Made by a program: the position numbers and the translations under genes. Of a DNA stretch of 64,000 nucleotides, positions 1 to 15,300 are shown piece by piece. This DNA comes from Seriola aureovittata (Eukaryota > Chordata > Actinopteri > Carangiformes > Carangidae), in assembly GCF_021018895.1 (NCBI RefSeq), contig NC_079365.1, positions 17,087,001 through 17,151,000 on the forward strand, given 5' to 3'. The stretch's first letter is position 1. Each line of letters starts with the position of its first letter. The notes under the pieces were generated by a model. The model searched no databases and was not told where the DNA came from. It saw nothing but the letters and a program-made list of their open reading frames with translations.

Positions 1-117
1 GTGAAAAAGTGTCGTAAAAGGAATAAAAAGTACAATATTTACATCTGCTATCTAGTACAGTAAAAGTAAAGAGTAGCAGTAAATTAAAAGTACTGAAGTA
101 AAGTACAAGTACCTCAG
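1..117 (-). repeat. Fragment of a dispersed teleost repeat (same family as 2611-2665)
   Basis: Read on the - strand this is a run of motifs such as TACTTGTACTTTACTTCAGTA, followed by AATATTGTACTTTTTA. I recognise it from memory as the body of a very common teleost interspersed repeat rich in ACTTAAGTA-like words. It lies inside the cadps intron that ends at 1071. It is truncated by the window edge. I cannot give a library name. Confidence 0.6.
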
Positions 118-1071
118 CATTATTCATAAGTATGGTGCTTGAGCAGATGTCCTTGGAGTCAGGCTAGCTGTTTCTAGTCTTTATGCTTAGCTAAACTAAC
201 CATATTTATATGTACCATACAGATATGAGAGTTTTCCAAAAGGATGGACTAATCCTTTACCACACGAAGACAGACTCTTCGCTCCTCCCTCTGGTTTAAA
301 GTGGACAGGACTCATTTTGAAGAAGTTGATGTCACTTACCTCAATGAACCAATCAGCATTTAGCCACCATCAATGGCATCTGATCAAACCACACCCACAC
401 AGTCCTGCTGAAGCAGATTAGGTCAGTTTTTGAGTAGTAAACTCTCAGTAAATGATACGCAAGAAAGAAAGTTCTTCTAAACTTTAACTTTGATTGTGAC
501 TTATTAGTCTTTTATGTTTCAAAAGATCAAAAGATCTTTAAGATTTGAAACCAGGTTTTCAGGATCTTTAAACCAGGCGGAAACAGAAGGCGATCTGAGT
601 AATAAAAGTTAAAGTTGTTGTTTCTCAAATTTAAGGTGCATGATAACAAAAACAGAAACAGTTGAAACAAGCACACTATACTGTAGCTTGTGATTCTTTT
701 GTAGCTGTTAAGATTTATTTATTTTGACTTCATTCTTACATCACTACAGTCTGTTAACTTGCATTGACTTCTGATTCGGACTCATGAAATGCAAGAATTT
801 TCCTCTTGTGAAGTGGGTTAGATGCTCAACATTAATCCTCACTAACTGTACACACGGGTGAAATGAATGGAAGAACCATCTTGCAGGTTTTATTGAAGTG
901 ATGCTGAAATACACACACGGGGTGCTTGAATGTAAATGTTACTGTCATATGCTGTATTTGTTTAGTTTTAGTGCTTCATGTGTGTCTTAAAGGTTAGTGT
1001 TATGTTATGATGTCTTGAGTATGTGTGTGAGTGTGTGTTTTGCTGGAGAGTGTTGTGTTTATGTGTTTCAG
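118..1071 (+). other. cadps: cadps intron (3' part)
   Basis: Intronic sequence leading to the acceptor TTTCAG at 1066-1071. I see no exon, RNA gene or clear mobile element here. Confidence 0.7.
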
Positions 1072-1176
1072 CAATGGTACACTGCCACCATGAACCTGCT
1101 GGGGACCTGGCTCACCGAACGCATGGATCAGCAGCTCCACGTCTACCAGCTCAAGATCCTCATCAGGATTACAAAG
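1072..1176 (+). CDS. cadps: cadps penultimate exon
   Basis: 35 codons, phase 0 at both ends, bounded by TTTCAG and GTAAGA. It encodes [20 protein letters not shown] and onward to ILIRITK, which I recognise as the C-terminal part of CADPS/CAPS1. CAPS proteins are cytosolic priming factors for dense-core vesicle exocytosis; they bind phosphoinositides and SNAREs. The C-terminal end helps attach them to dense-core vesicles. The paralogue CADPS2 is possible from this exon alone. The neighbour ptprg favours CADPS, because CADPS2 lies near PTPRZ1 in human. Confidence 0.93.
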
Positions 1177-1264
1177 GTAAGACAGCAAACACCTGGCAGC
1201 CTGATGAAAATGCCCAGAAGTCAATGTGTCCTCGCTGCGTTGACGCATCTCTGTCCTCCTATAG

Positions 1265-1441
1265 AAAAAGTACCGGGACTTCCGCCTGCAGGGCGTCCTC
1301 GACTCCACCCTGAACAGTAAGATGTACGACACGGTGCGCAACAGGCTGACCGTGGAGGAGGCCACTGCTTCGGTGAGGGAAGGAGGCATGCAGGGCATCT
1401 CCATGAAGGACAGCGATGAGGAGGATGAAGAGGACGACTAG
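1265..1441 (+). CDS. cadps: cadps terminal coding exon with stop
   Basis: 58 codons plus TAG. The acceptor is CCTATAG just before 1265. The exon reads [18 protein letters not shown], then [12 protein letters not shown], and ends in the acidic tail [10 protein letters not shown], which is diagnostic of CADPS-family proteins. Joined to the exon at 1072-1176 the frame is continuous across ITK/KKY. The gene runs off the left edge, so only the last 93 residues are visible. Confidence 0.95.
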   Translation, partial: KKYRDFRLQGVLDSTLNSKMYDTVRNRLTVEEATASVREGGMQGISMKDSDEEDEEDD

Positions 1442-2560
1442 AGCCCGTGCACTGACACTCCAGCCCCTCCCTCCCTGAACCTCCTCACCCGACCCTCCCC
1501 CTTTAACACTTTTGACTTTAGCCTGGTTACCGATGCATGTACCAACTCAGATAGCCACTCTAGGACCTCTTCGTCAGCTCGAAATGCCTATGAAGGAACT
1601 ATTAACTATAAAAATAGTACTTATACTGAGGAAAATCAAAATAAAAATGTTAAAAAAATAACCATGATTGGCAGTTTAGCTGTGTCATGATAAAGATAGC
1701 ACCTATCTTTGTTTCATTCATTTCTAAATTCATTTATATGTGTTACTAAGCAATATGGAGAACCATTTGTTTGACAATGTTGAGTGAGATTAATAGGTGT
1801 GTCCCTGTCCAATGCAAACCTATATGGCGCTTCTTTGTCGTATTCTACATTCATTAATGGTTCATTGTCGTGATGATGAGTGTGTGGACCCTTTTCTTTG
1901 TCTTGTCTGTTTATAAGTGAATGCCAACTGCTTCAAACTGAAAATAAACCTCTGTATTTGTTTACGGCTGTTACAGATAAACTGTCGTCTACTCACTGTT
2001 ATTAACATCAACAGTAAGTCTAGACTTGCATTTTTATCATGTGTCAATGCTATGTGATCTCATCTCAATTACGAATTAGACATGGTTCAACAGGAATCTT
2101 GAACTTCAACAAGTGGGTATTCTAGAGATGCAATATTCTCATAGCTCCATTTTGATAACTTGGGAGATTCTATTTTTATTTCAACATTAAAAGGCCTTGA
2201 AACAGGTTCTATTTTAATTGAGTTGCACTTTTACAAAGAAAAGAGCAAAAATAATTTTTTTTATTGAAAAAAAAAAGTTGGTCTGTCTTTGTTCTGTAAT
2301 TGTGTAGAATGAGATGTCTGGCATTTGTTTGGGTCTCACTGTTGTTTTGTATATATTATATAAATATATATATAAATATAAAATGCTGTACATTGCATTC
2401 TGAGCCATCGCTGCATGCCTGTGGGTTCCCACCCTCCCCAACGCTTTCTGTTTTCTGTGTGAATTAGCTGGTGGATTCATTCTTGCTTTTGCCTTATGAA
2501 AGCCAACAGTTGTAATATGCAAGAGCTGTGGCCTCTAAATAAAAATTATTGTACATGTGC
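1442..2560 (+). other. cadps: cadps 3' UTR (approximate)
   Basis: AT-rich sequence with no ORF of note after the cadps stop. It carries AATAAA at 1640-1645, 1943-1948 and 2538-2543. The last is followed by GT-rich sequence (TGTACATGTGCA, then CTTGTTTA), so the distal end probably lies near 2560. The exact cleavage site is inferred. Confidence 0.65.
2538..2543 (+). promoter_or_regulatory. cadps: Likely distal cadps polyadenylation signal
   Basis: Canonical AATAAA about 1.1 kb past the stop codon. A GT-rich downstream element follows within 30 bases. The earlier AATAAA copies at 1640 and 1943 could give shorter 3' ends. Confidence 0.6.
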
Positions 2561-2610
2561 ATCCTCCTGTCTTGTTTACACTGAACTGTGCATAAAGTGT
2601 CTGTTTGGCA

Positions 2611-2665
2611 TTGGTGGAAAGTAACTAACGTACATTTACTTGAGTATTGTACTTCAGGGACATCA
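2611..2665 (+). repeat. 5' end of a dispersed teleost repeat, split by the minisatellite
   Basis: TTGGTGGAAAGTAACTAACG followed by TACATTTACTTGAGTA is, from memory, the 5' terminus of a very common teleost repeat. More of its body appears at about 3087-3135 (TACTTTTTCTTTTAGTACTT, then GCATTTCGTTGCTGATA). Its 3' terminus is at about 17165-17238. The minisatellite therefore sits inside this element. Confidence 0.6.
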
Positions 2666-3324
2666 GCTACTTCTTCTCTAATTCATAATTCAATCAAATT
2701 TGAACACACAGACTGACACGTATTCTAATTCAGTGTGACACCTTGTGGATTTCTTGCTGTAGCAAATACACATCCAGTTATTCGCTTATATCAGAAAATG
2801 ACACTGTTTAAAACTTCAGAACTTGCAAGGGAATCATGACGTCTTTATGTTTCAGTATCAAAATTATCCAGTGATATTTGTCTGAACATCAATGGACACA
2901 TTGCAAACAGGGACAGCTAAGAGATAATTTGGCATACAAGATGCCAATAAACCAAAAACTGTAAACAAATATAGGCTAAGGAAGAGAAAAAACAGCAGAC
3001 CGTCTCCTATCCAGTTGATGATGTAGTTAAAATTAGCTCCACCTCGATGACTAACAATTAAAATGCTACTTTCATGTTAATGCATCAGTTGTACTTTTTC
3101 TTTTAGTACTTTCAGTGCATTTCGTTGCTGATATATGGAGGGAGATTTGTTTCAGTATTATTTTTGTGAACAGATTGACAATCCATGAGTAAATGTGTAA
3201 TCTGGAAATGTAAAAGACCTCCATGAATACGAACTATAAATTTGCAAATTCAGAAAAATGTCTTACAAATATAGCATGGAATTTTGTGACATTTTTTAAA
3301 ACTTATTACACTTTGAAGTTATAT
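2666..3324. other. Intergenic sequence before the minisatellite
   Basis: AT-rich sequence that includes the repeat body piece near 3087-3135. From about 3300 it grades into diverged minisatellite units. I see no gene. Confidence 0.6.
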
Positions 3325-6300
3325 ATCTTACCATACTATGAAGTTTTTTTTAAATGTTTTTATGCCTTACTACACTATGATGTTTTATGTCTTACAATAC
3401 TATGACATTTTAGGCCTTACTATACTATGGCGTTTTAATGCCTTACTATACTATGATGTTTTCTGACATTTTATGCCTTACTATACTATGGCATTCTTAT
3501 GCCTTATTATACCATGACGTTTTTTGACATTTTATGCATTACTATACTATGGCGTTTTAATGCCTTACTATACTATGATGTTTTCTGACATTTTATGCCT
3601 TACTATACTATGGCATTCTTATGCCTTATTATACTATGACGTTTTTTGACCTTTTTATGCCTTACTATACTATGACGTTTTCTGACATTTTATGCCTTAC
3701 TATACTATGACGTATTTTGACATTTTTGTGCCTTACTATACTATGGCATTTTGATGCCTTAGTATACTATGACGTTTTATGACATTTTATGCCTTACTAT
3801 ACTATGATGTTTTTATGCCTTACTATACTATGGCGTTTTTTGAGATTTTTTGCCTTACTATACTATGATGTTTTTTGATATTTTTATACCCTACTATACT
3901 ATGACGTTTTTTGACATTTTATGCCTTACTGTACTATGGCGTTTTTTGACATTTTATGCCTTACTATACTATGACGTTTTTTGACATTTTATGCCTTACT
4001 ATACTGTGGCTTTTTTTGATATTTTATGCCTTACTATACTATGACGTTTTTTGACATTTTATGCCTTACTATACTATGACGTTTTTTGACATTTTATGCC
4101 TAACTATATTATGGCGTTTTAATGCCTTTCTATAGTATGACATTTTTTGACATTTTATGCCTTACTATACTATGGCTTTTTTTGATATTTTATGCCTTAC
4201 TATACTATGGCTTTTTTTGATATTTTATGCCTTACTATACTATGACGTTTTTTGACATTTTTATACCCTACTATACTATGGCGTTTTTTGACATTTTACG
4301 CCTTACTATACTATGGCATTTTAATGCCATAGTATACTATGATGTTTTTTGACATTTTATGCCTAACTATACTATGGCGTTTTAATGCCTTTCTATAGTA
4401 TGACATTTTTTGACATTTTATGCCTTACTATACTATGGCTTTTTTTGATATTTTATGCCTAACTATACTATGGTGTTTTAATGCCTTTCTATAGTATGAC
4501 ATTTTTTGACATTTTATGCCTTACTATACTATGGCGTTTTAATGCCTTATTATACTATGGCGTTTTTTGACATTTTATAGCTTACTATACTATGGCGTTT
4601 TAATGCCTTACTATACTATGGCGTTTTTATTCCTTTCTATACTATGACGTTTTTTGACCTTTTTATGCCTTACTATACTATGGCATTTTAATGCCTTACA
4701 ATACTATGGCGTTTTTTGACCTTTTTATGCCTTACTGTACTATGACGTTTTCTGACATTTTATGCCTTACTATACTATGACTTTTTATGCCTTTCTATAC
4801 TATGGCGTTTTTTGACCTTTTCATGCCTTACTGTACTATGACATTTTTTGACATTTTATGCATTACTATACTATGGCTTTTTTTGATATTTTATGCCTTA
4901 CTATACTATGGCTTTTTTTGATATTTTATGCCTTACTATACTATGACGTTTTTTGACATTTTTATACCCTACTATACTATGGCGTTTTTTGACATTTTAC
5001 GCCTTACTATACTATGGCATTTTAATGCCATAGTATACTATGATGTTTTTTGACATTTTATGCCTAACTATACTATGGCGTTTTAATGCCTTTCTATAGT
5101 ATGACATTTTTTGACATTTTATGCCTTACTATACTATGGCTTTTTTTGATATTTTATGTCCTAACTATACTATGGTGTTTTAATGCCTTTCTATAGTATG
5201 ACATTTTTTGACATTTTATGCCTTACTATACTATGGCGTTTTAATGCCTTATTATACTATGGCGTTTTTTGACATTTTATAGCTTACTATACTATGGCGT
5301 TTTAATGCCTTACTATACTATGGCGTTTTTATTCCTTTCTATACTATGACGTTTTTTGACCTTTTTATGCCTTACTATACTATGGCATTTTAATGCCTTA
5401 CAATACTATGGCGTTTTTTGACCTTTTTATGCCTTACTGTACTATGACGTTTTCTGACATTTTATGCCTTACTATACTATGACTTTTTATGCCTTTCTAT
5501 ACTATGGCGTTTTTTGACCTTTTCATGCCTTACTGTACTATGACGTTTTCTGACATTTTATGCCTTACTATACTATGGCATTTTTATGCCTTTCTATACA
5601 ATGACGTTTTTTGACATTTTATGCCCTACTATACTATGGCGTTTTAATGCCTTACTATACTGTGATGTTTTTTGACCTTTATATGCCTTACTATACTATG
5701 GCGTTTTTTGGCATTTTTATGCTCTACTATACTATGGCGTTTTTTGACATTTTAGGCCTTACTATACTATGACGTTTTAATGCCTTACTATACTATGACG
5801 TTTTCTGACATTTTATGCCTAACTATACTATGGCGTTTTAATGCCTTTCTATAATATGGCGTTTTTGACATTTTATGCCTTACTATACTATGCCGTTTTA
5901 TGACATTTTATACCCTACTATACTATGACGTTTTTTGTCATTTTATGCGTTAATATACTATGGCATTTTTTGAAATTTTTTTGCCTTACTATACTATGGC
6001 ATTTTTTGACATTTTATGCCTTACTATACTATGGCATTTTATGCCTTACTATAGTATGACGTTTTTTGACATTTTATGCCTTACTATACTACGGCGTTTT
6101 AATGCCGTACTATACTATAACGTTTTTTAACATTTTTATGCCTTACTATACTATGACGTTTTTTGACATTTTTATGCCTTACTATACTATGACGTTTTTT
6201 GACATTTTATGCCTTACTATGCTTTAGCGTTTTAATGCCATACTATACTATGACGTTTTTTGACATTTTATGCCTTACTATACTACGGCGTTTTAATGCC

Positions 6301-9300
6301 GTACTATACTATAACGTTTTTTAACATTTTTATGCCTTACTATACTATGACGTTTTTTGACATTTTTATGCCTTACTATACTATGACGTTTTTTGACATT
6401 TTATGCCTTACTATACTTTAGCGTTTTAATGCCATACTATACTATGACGTTTTTTGACATTTTTATGCCTTACTATACTATGTCGTTGTTTGACATTTTT
6501 GCGCCTTACTATACTATGGCATTTTAATGCCTTAGTATACTATGACGTTTTTTGACATTTTATGCCTTACTATACTATGATGTTTTTTGACATTTTTATA
6601 CCTTACTATACTATGGCATTTTTATGTCTTTCTATACTATGACATTTTTGCGCCTTATTATACTATGGCATTTAAATGCCTTACTATACTATGACGTTTT
6701 CATGCCTTTCTATACTATGGCGTTTTTTGACATTTTATGCCTTACTATACTATGGCGTTTTAATGCCTTATACTATGACGTTTTTTGACATTTTTATGCC
6801 TTACTATACTATGACGTTTTTTAACATTTTTATGCATTACTATACTATGATGTTTTAATGCCTTACTATACTATGATGCTTTTTAACATTTTTATGCCTT
6901 ACTATACTATGGCATTTTATATTCCTTACTATACTATGGCATTTTTATTCCTTTCTATACTATGACGTTTTTTAACATTTTCATGTCTTACTATACTATG
7001 ACGTTTTTTGACCTTTTTATGCCTTACTATACTATGGCATTTTAATGCCTTTCTATAATATGGCGTTTTTGACATTTTATGCCTTACTATACTATGGCAT
7101 TTTTTTTTACATTTTTTCACCTTACTATACTATGGCATTTTAATGCCTTACTATACTCTGACGTTTTTTGACATTTTTATGCCTAAATATACTATGGCGT
7201 TTTTTGACATTTTATGCCTTACTATACTATGGCGTTTTAATGCCATACTATACTATGACGTTTTTTGACATTTTTATGCCTTACTATACTATGGTGTTTT
7301 AATGCCGTACTATACCATGACGTTTTTTGACATTTTTCCGCCTTACTATACTATGGCATTTTTATGCCTAACTATAATATGGCATTTTTGGCATTATATG
7401 CCTTACTATACTATGGCGTTTTAATGCCTTACTATACTATGACATTTTTTTGACATTTTATGCCTTTTTTGACATTTTATGCCCTACTATACTATGGCGT
7501 TTTAATGCCTTACCATACTACGGCATTTTTATTCCTTTCTATACTATGGCGTTTTTTGACATTTTATGCCTTACTATACTATGACGTTTTAATGCATTTT
7601 TATGCCTTATTATACTATGGCGTTTTAATGCCTTTCTATACTATGCCGTTTTTTGACATTTTTATGCCCTACTATACTATGATGTTTTTTGACATTTTAT
7701 GCCTTAATATACTATGGCATTTTTACTCCTTACTATACTATGACGATTTTTGACCTTTTTATGCCTTACTATACTATGGCATTTTAATGCCTTACTATAC
7801 TCTGACGTTGTTTGACATTTTTATGCCTAACTATACTATGGCGTTTTTTGACATTTTATGCCCTACTATACTATGGCATTTTATGCCTTACTATAGTATG
7901 ACGTTTTTTGACATTTTATGCCTTACTATACTACGGCGTTTTAATGCCGTACTATACTATAACGTTTTTTAACATTTTTATGCCTTACTATACTATGACG
8001 TTTTTTGACATTTTTATGCCTTACTATACTATGACGTTTTTTGACATTCTATGCCTTACTATACTTTAGCGTTTTAATGCCATACTATACTATGACGTTT
8101 TTTGACATTTTATGCCTTACTATACTATGGCGTTTTAATGCCGTACAATACTATAACGTTTTTTAACATTTTTATGCCTTACTATACTATGACGTTTTTT
8201 GACATTTTTATGCCTTACTATACTATGACGTTTTTTGACATTTTATGCCTTACTATACTTTAGCGTTTTAATGCCATACTATACTATGACGTTTTTTGAC
8301 ATTTTTATGCCTTACTATACTATGACGTTGTTTGACATTTTTGCGCCTTACTATACTATGGCATTTTAATGCCTTAGTATACTATGACGTTTTATGACAT
8401 TTTATGCCTTACTATACTATGATGTTTTTTGACATTTTTATACCTTACTATACTATGGCATTTTTATGTCTTTCTATACTATGACATTTTTGCGCCTTAT
8501 TATACTATGGCATTTAAATGCCTTACTATACTATGACGTTTTCATGCCTTTCTATGATATGGCGTTTTTTGACATTTTATGCCTTACTATACTATGGTGT
8601 TTTAATGCCTTATACTATGACGTTTTTTGACATTTTTATGCCTTACTATACTATGACGTTTTTTAACATTTTTATGCCTTACTATACTATGACGTTTTAA
8701 TGCCTTACTATACTATGATGCTTTTTAACATTTTTATGCCTTACTATACTATGGCATTTTATATTCCTTTCTATACTATGGCATTTTTATTCCTTTCTAT
8801 ACTATGACGTTTTTTGACATTTTTATGCCTTACTATACTATGACGTTGTTTGACATTTTTGCGCCTTACTATACTATGGCATTTTAATGCCTTAGTATAC
8901 TATGACGTTTTATGACATTTTATGCCTTACTATACTATGATGTTTTTTGACATTTTTATACCTTACTATACTATGGCATTTTTATGTCTTTCTATACTAT
9001 GACATTTTTGCGCCTTATTATACTATGGCATTTAAATGCCTTACTATACTATGACGTTTTCATGCCTTTCTATACTATGGCGTTTTTTGACATTTTATGC
9101 CTTACTATACTATGGCGTTTTAATGCCTTATACTATGACGTTTTTTGACATTTTTATGCCTTACTATACTATGACGTTTTTTAACATTTTTATGCCTTAC
9201 TATACTATGACGTTTTAATGCCTTACTATACTATGATGCTTTTTAACATTTTTATGCCTTACTATACTATGGCATTTTATATTCCTTTCTATACTATGGC

Positions 9301-12300
9301 ATTTTTATTCCTTTCTATACTATGACGTTTTTTAACATTTTTATTTCTTACTATACTATGACGTTTTTTGACCTTTTTATGCCTTACTATACTATGGCAT
9401 TTTAATGCCTTTCTATAATATGGCGTTTTTGACATTTTATGCCTTACTATACTATGGCATTTTTTTTTTACATTTTTTCACCTTACTATACTATGGCATT
9501 TTAATGCCTTACTATACTCTGACGTTTTTTGACATTTTTATGCCTAAATATACTATGGCGTTTTTTGACATTTTATGCCTTACTATACTATGGCGTTTTA
9601 ATGCCATACTATACTATGACGTTTTTTGACATTTTTATGCCTTACTATACTATGGCGTTTTAATGCCGTACTATACCATGACGTTTTTTGACATTTTTCC
9701 GCCTTACTATACTATGGCATTTTTATGCCTAACTATAATATGGCATTTTTATCCTTTCTATACTATGGCGTTTTTTGACATTTTATGCCTTACTATACTA
9801 TGACGTTTTAATGCATTTTTATGCCTTATTATACTATGGCGTTTTAATGCCTTTCTATACTATGCCGTTTTTTGACATTTTTATGCCCTACTATACTATG
9901 ATGTTTTTTGACATTTTATGCCTTAATATACTATGGCATTTTTACTCCTTACTATACTATGACGATTTTTGACCATTTTATGCCTTACTATACTATGGCA
10001 TTTTAATGCCTTACTATACTCTGACGTTTTTTGACATTTTTATGCCTAACTATACTATGGCGTTTTTATGCCTAACTATAATATGGCATTTTTGGCATTA
10101 TATGCCTTACTATACTATGGCGTTTTTATACCCTACTATACTATGACGTTTTTTGTCATTTTATGCGTTAATATACTATGGCATTTTTTGAAATTTTTTC
10201 GCCTTACTATACAATGACGTTTTTTGACATTTTATGCCTTATTATACAATGGCGTTTTTTGACATTATATGCCTTACTATACTATGGCGTTTTAAAGCCT
10301 TACTATACTATGGCTTTTTTTGACATTTCTATACTATGGCGTTTTTTGACATTTTATGCCTTAATATACTATGACGTTTTTTGACATTTTTGCGCCTTAC
10401 TATAATATGACATTTTCTTGACATTTTATGCCTTTTTTGACATTTTACGCCTCACTATACTATAATGTTTTTTGACATTTTTATACCCTACTATAGCATG
10501 ATATTTTTTGACATTTTATGCCTTACTATACTATGGCGTTTTTATGCCTTTCTATACTATGACATTTTTTGACATTTTATGCCTTACTATACTATGACGT
10601 TTTTTGACATTTTTATGCCTTACTATACTATGGCGTTTTGATGCCTTATTATACCATGACGTTTTTTGACATTTTATGCATTACTATACTATGGCGTTTT
10701 AATGCCTTACTATACTATGATGTTTTCTGACATTTTATGCCTTACTATACTATGGCATTCTTATGCCTTATTATACTATGACGTTTTTTGACCTTTTTAT
10801 GCCTTACTATACTATGACGTTTTTTGACATTTTATGCCTTACTATACTATGACGTTTTCTGACATTTTATGCCTTACTATACTGTGACGTATTTTGACAT
10901 TTTTGTGCCTTACTATACTATGGCATTTTGATGCCTTAGTATACTATGACGTTTTATGACATTTTATGCCTTACTATACTATGATGTTTTTATGCCTTAC
11001 TATACTATGACGTTTTATGACATTTTATGCCTTACTATACTATGATGTTTTTATGCCTTACTATACTATGATGTTTTTATGCCTTACTATACTATGGCGT
11101 TTTTTGAGATTTTTTGCCTTACTATACTATGATGTTTTTTGATATTTCTATACCCTACTATACTATGACGTTTTTTGACATTTTATGCCTTACTGTACTA
11201 TGGCGTTTTTATGCCTTTCTATACTATGGCGTTTTTTGACATTTTATGCTTTACTATACTATGACGTTTTTTGACATTTTATGCCTTACTATACTATGGC
11301 TTTTTTTGATATTTTATGCCTTACTATACTATGACGTTTTTTGACATTTTTATACCCTACTATACTATGGCGTTTTTTGACATTTTACGCCTTACTATAC
11401 TATGGCATTTTAATGCCATAGTATACTATGATGTTTTTTGACATTTTATGCCTAACTATACTATGGCGTTTTAATGCCTTTCTATAGTATGACATTTTTT
11501 GACATTTTATGCCTTACTATACTATGGCTTTTTTTGATATTTTATGCCTTACAATACTATGACGTTTTTTGACCTTTTTATGCCTTATGGCATTTTTTGA
11601 CATTTTTATGCCTTACTATACTATGGCATTTTTATTCCTTACTATACTATGACGTTTTTTGAAATTTTTATGCCTTACTATACTATGACGTTTTTTGACA
11701 TTTTATGCCTTACTATACTTTAGCGTTTTAATGCCATACTATACTATGACGTTGTTTGACATTTTTGCGCCTTACTATAATATGGCATTTTAATGTCTTA
11801 GTATACTATGACGTTTTATGCCTTACTATACTATGGCGTTTTCATGCCTTTCTATACTATGGCGTTTTTTGACATTTTTGCGCCTTACTATAATATGGCA
11901 TTTTAATGTCTTAGTATACTATGACGTTTTATGCCTTACTATACTATGGCGTTTTCATGCCTTTCTATACTATGACGTTGTTTGACATTTTTGCGCCTTA
12001 CTATAATATGACGTTTTAATGCCTTACTATACTATGACGTTTTAATGCCTTACTATACTATGACGTTTTTTGACCTTTTTATGCCTTACTATACTATGGC
12101 GTTTTAATGCCTTACTATACTATGACGCTTTTTGACATTTTTGCGCTTTACTATACTATGACATTTTTTTGACATTTTATGCTTTACTATACTATGGCAT
12201 TTTTATTCCTTTCTATACTATGACGTTTTAATGCCTTACTATACTATGACATTTTTTGACATTTTATGCCTTACTATACTATGGCATTTTTACTCCTTAC

Positions 12301-15300
12301 TATACTGTGATGTTTTTTGACCTTTTTATGCCTTACTATACTATGACGTTTAAATGCCTTACTATACTATGACGTTTTTTGACATTTTATGCCTTAATAT
12401 ACTATGGCATTTTTTTACATTTTTTCGCCTTACTATACTATGACGTTTTATGCCTTACTATACTATTATTTTTTTGACATTTTATGCCTTAATATACTAT
12501 GACATTTTTTTACATTTTTATACCCTACTATACTATGACATTTTTTTGACATTTTATAACTTTTTTGACATTTTATGCCTCACTATACTATGGAATTTTA
12601 ATGCCTTAGTATACTATGACGTTTTTTGACCTTTTTATGCCTTACTATACTATGACGTTTTTTGACATTTTATGCCTTACTATACTATGACCTTTTCTGA
12701 CATTTTATGCCTTACTATACTGTGACGTATTTTGACATTTTTGTGCCTTACTATACTATGGCATTTTGATGCCTTAGTATACTATGACGTTTTATGACAT
12801 TTTATGCCTTACTATACTATGATGTTTTTATGCCTTACTATACTATGGCGTTTTTTGAGATTTTTTGCCTTACTATACTATGATGTTTTTTGATATTTCT
12901 ATACCCTACTATACTATGACGTTTTTTGACATTTTATGCCTTACTGTACTATGGCGTTTTTATGCCTTTCTATACTATGGCGTTTTTTGACATTTTATGC
13001 TTTACTATACTATGACGTTTTTTGACATTTTATGCCTTACTATACTATGGCTTTTTTTGATATTTTATGCCTTACTATACTATGACGTTTTTTTGACATT
13101 TTTATACCCTACTATACTATGGCGTTTTTTGACATTTTACGCCTTACTATACTATGGCATTTTAATGCCTTTCTATAGTATGACATTTTTTGACATTTTA
13201 TGCCTTACTATACTATGGCTTTTTTTGATATTTTATGCCTTACAATACTATGACGTTTTTTGACCTTTTTATGCCTTATGGCATTTTTTGACATTTTTAT
13301 GCCTTACTATACTATGGCATTTTTATTCCTTACTATACTATGACGTTTTTTGAAATTTTTATGCCTTACTATACTATGACGTTTTTTGACATTTTATGCC
13401 TTACTATACTTTAGCGTTTTAATGCCATACTATACTATGACGTTGTTTGACATTTTTGCGCCTTACTATAATATGGCATTTTAATGTCTTAGTATACTAT
13501 GACGTTTTATGCCTTACTATACTATGGCGTTTTCATGCCTTTCTATACTATGGCGTTTTTTGACATTTTTGCGCCTTACTATAATATGGCATTTTAATGT
13601 CTTAGTATACTATGACGTTTTATGCCTTACTATACTATGGCGTTTTCATGCCTTTCTATACTATGACGTTGTTTGACATTTTTGCGCCTTACTATAATAT
13701 GACGTTTTAATGCCTTACTATACTATGACGTTTTAATGCCTTACTATACTATGACGTTTTTTGACCTTTTTATGCCTTACTATACTATGGCCTTTTAATG
13801 CCTTTCTATAATATGGCGTTTTTGACATTTTATGCCGCACTATACCATGACGTTTTTTGACATTTTTGCGCCTTACTATACTATGGCATTTTTATGCCTA
13901 ACTATACTATGGCGTTTTTTTGACATTTTTCCGCCTTACTATACTATGACGTTTTTTGACATTTTTAGGCCTCACTATACTATGGCGTTTTTATGCCTTT
14001 CTATAATATGGCGTTTTTTGACATTTTATGCCCTACTATAGTATGACGTTTTAATGCCTTACTATACTATGACGTTTTTTTGACATTTTATGCCTTACTA
14101 TACTATGGTGTTTTTATGCCTTACTATACTATGGCGTTTTAATGCCTTACTATACTATGGCGTTTTTTGACATTTTTATGCCTTACTATACTATGGCGTT
14201 TTAATGCCTTACTATACTATGACGCTTTTTGACATTTTTGCGCTTTACTATACTATGACATTTTTTGACATTTTATGCTTTACTATACTATGGCATTTTT
14301 ATTCCTTTCTATACTATGACGTTTTTTGACCTTTTTATGCCTTACTATACTATGACGTTTAAATGCCTTACTATACTATGACGTTTTTTGACATTTTATG
14401 CCTTAATATACTATGGCATTTTTTTACATTTTTTCGCCTTACTATACTATGACGTTTTATGCCTTACTATACTATGATTTTTTTGACATTTTATGCCTTA
14501 ATATACTATGACATTTTTTTTACATTTTTATACCCTACTATACTATGACATTTTTTTGACATTTTTATGCCTTACTATACTATGACATTTTTTTGACATT
14601 TTTATGCCTTACTATACTATGGAATTTTAATGCCTTAGTATACTATGACGTTTTATGACATTTTATGCCTCACTATACTATGGCGTTTTTATGCCTTTCT
14701 ATACTATGACATTTTTAACATTTTATGCCTTACTATACTATGACGTTTTTTGACATTTTTATGCCTTACTATACTGTGGCGTTTTGATGCCTTACTATAC
14801 TATAGCATTTTAATGCCTTACAATACTATGACGTTTTTTGACGTTTTTATGCCTTACTATACTATGGCATTTTTATGCTTTTCTATACTATGTCGTTTTT
14901 TGACAATTTTGCGCCTTACTATAATATGGCATTTTAATGCCTTACTATACTATCACGTTTTTTGACATTTTATGCCCTACTATACTATGACATTTTTTGA
15001 CATTTTATGCCTTACTATACTATGACGTTTTAATGCCTTACTATACTATGACATTTTTTGACATTTTATGCCTTACTATACTATGGCATTTTTACTCCTT
15101 AATATACTTTGATGTTTTTTGACCTTTTTATGCCTTACTATACTATGACGTTTTAATGCCTTACTATACTATGACGTTTTTTGACATTTTATGCCTTAAT
15201 ATACTATGGCATTTTTTGACATTTTTTCGCCTTACTATACTATGACGTTTTTATAACCTACTATACTATGACGTTTTATGATATTTTTTGACATTTTATG

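Noticed and set aside
1000..1404. 134-aa - strand ORF over the cadps exons
   Set aside because: Antisense of two clear cadps exons and the intron between them.
6676..6858. Long + strand ORFs in the minisatellite (MPYYTMTFFDIF repeats), also at 8518-8700, 9036-9218 and many others
   Set aside because: They arise because the 36-bp unit is a multiple of three and lacks a stop in that frame. Frames break at the 28-bp units, and there is no start context, homology or gene structure.
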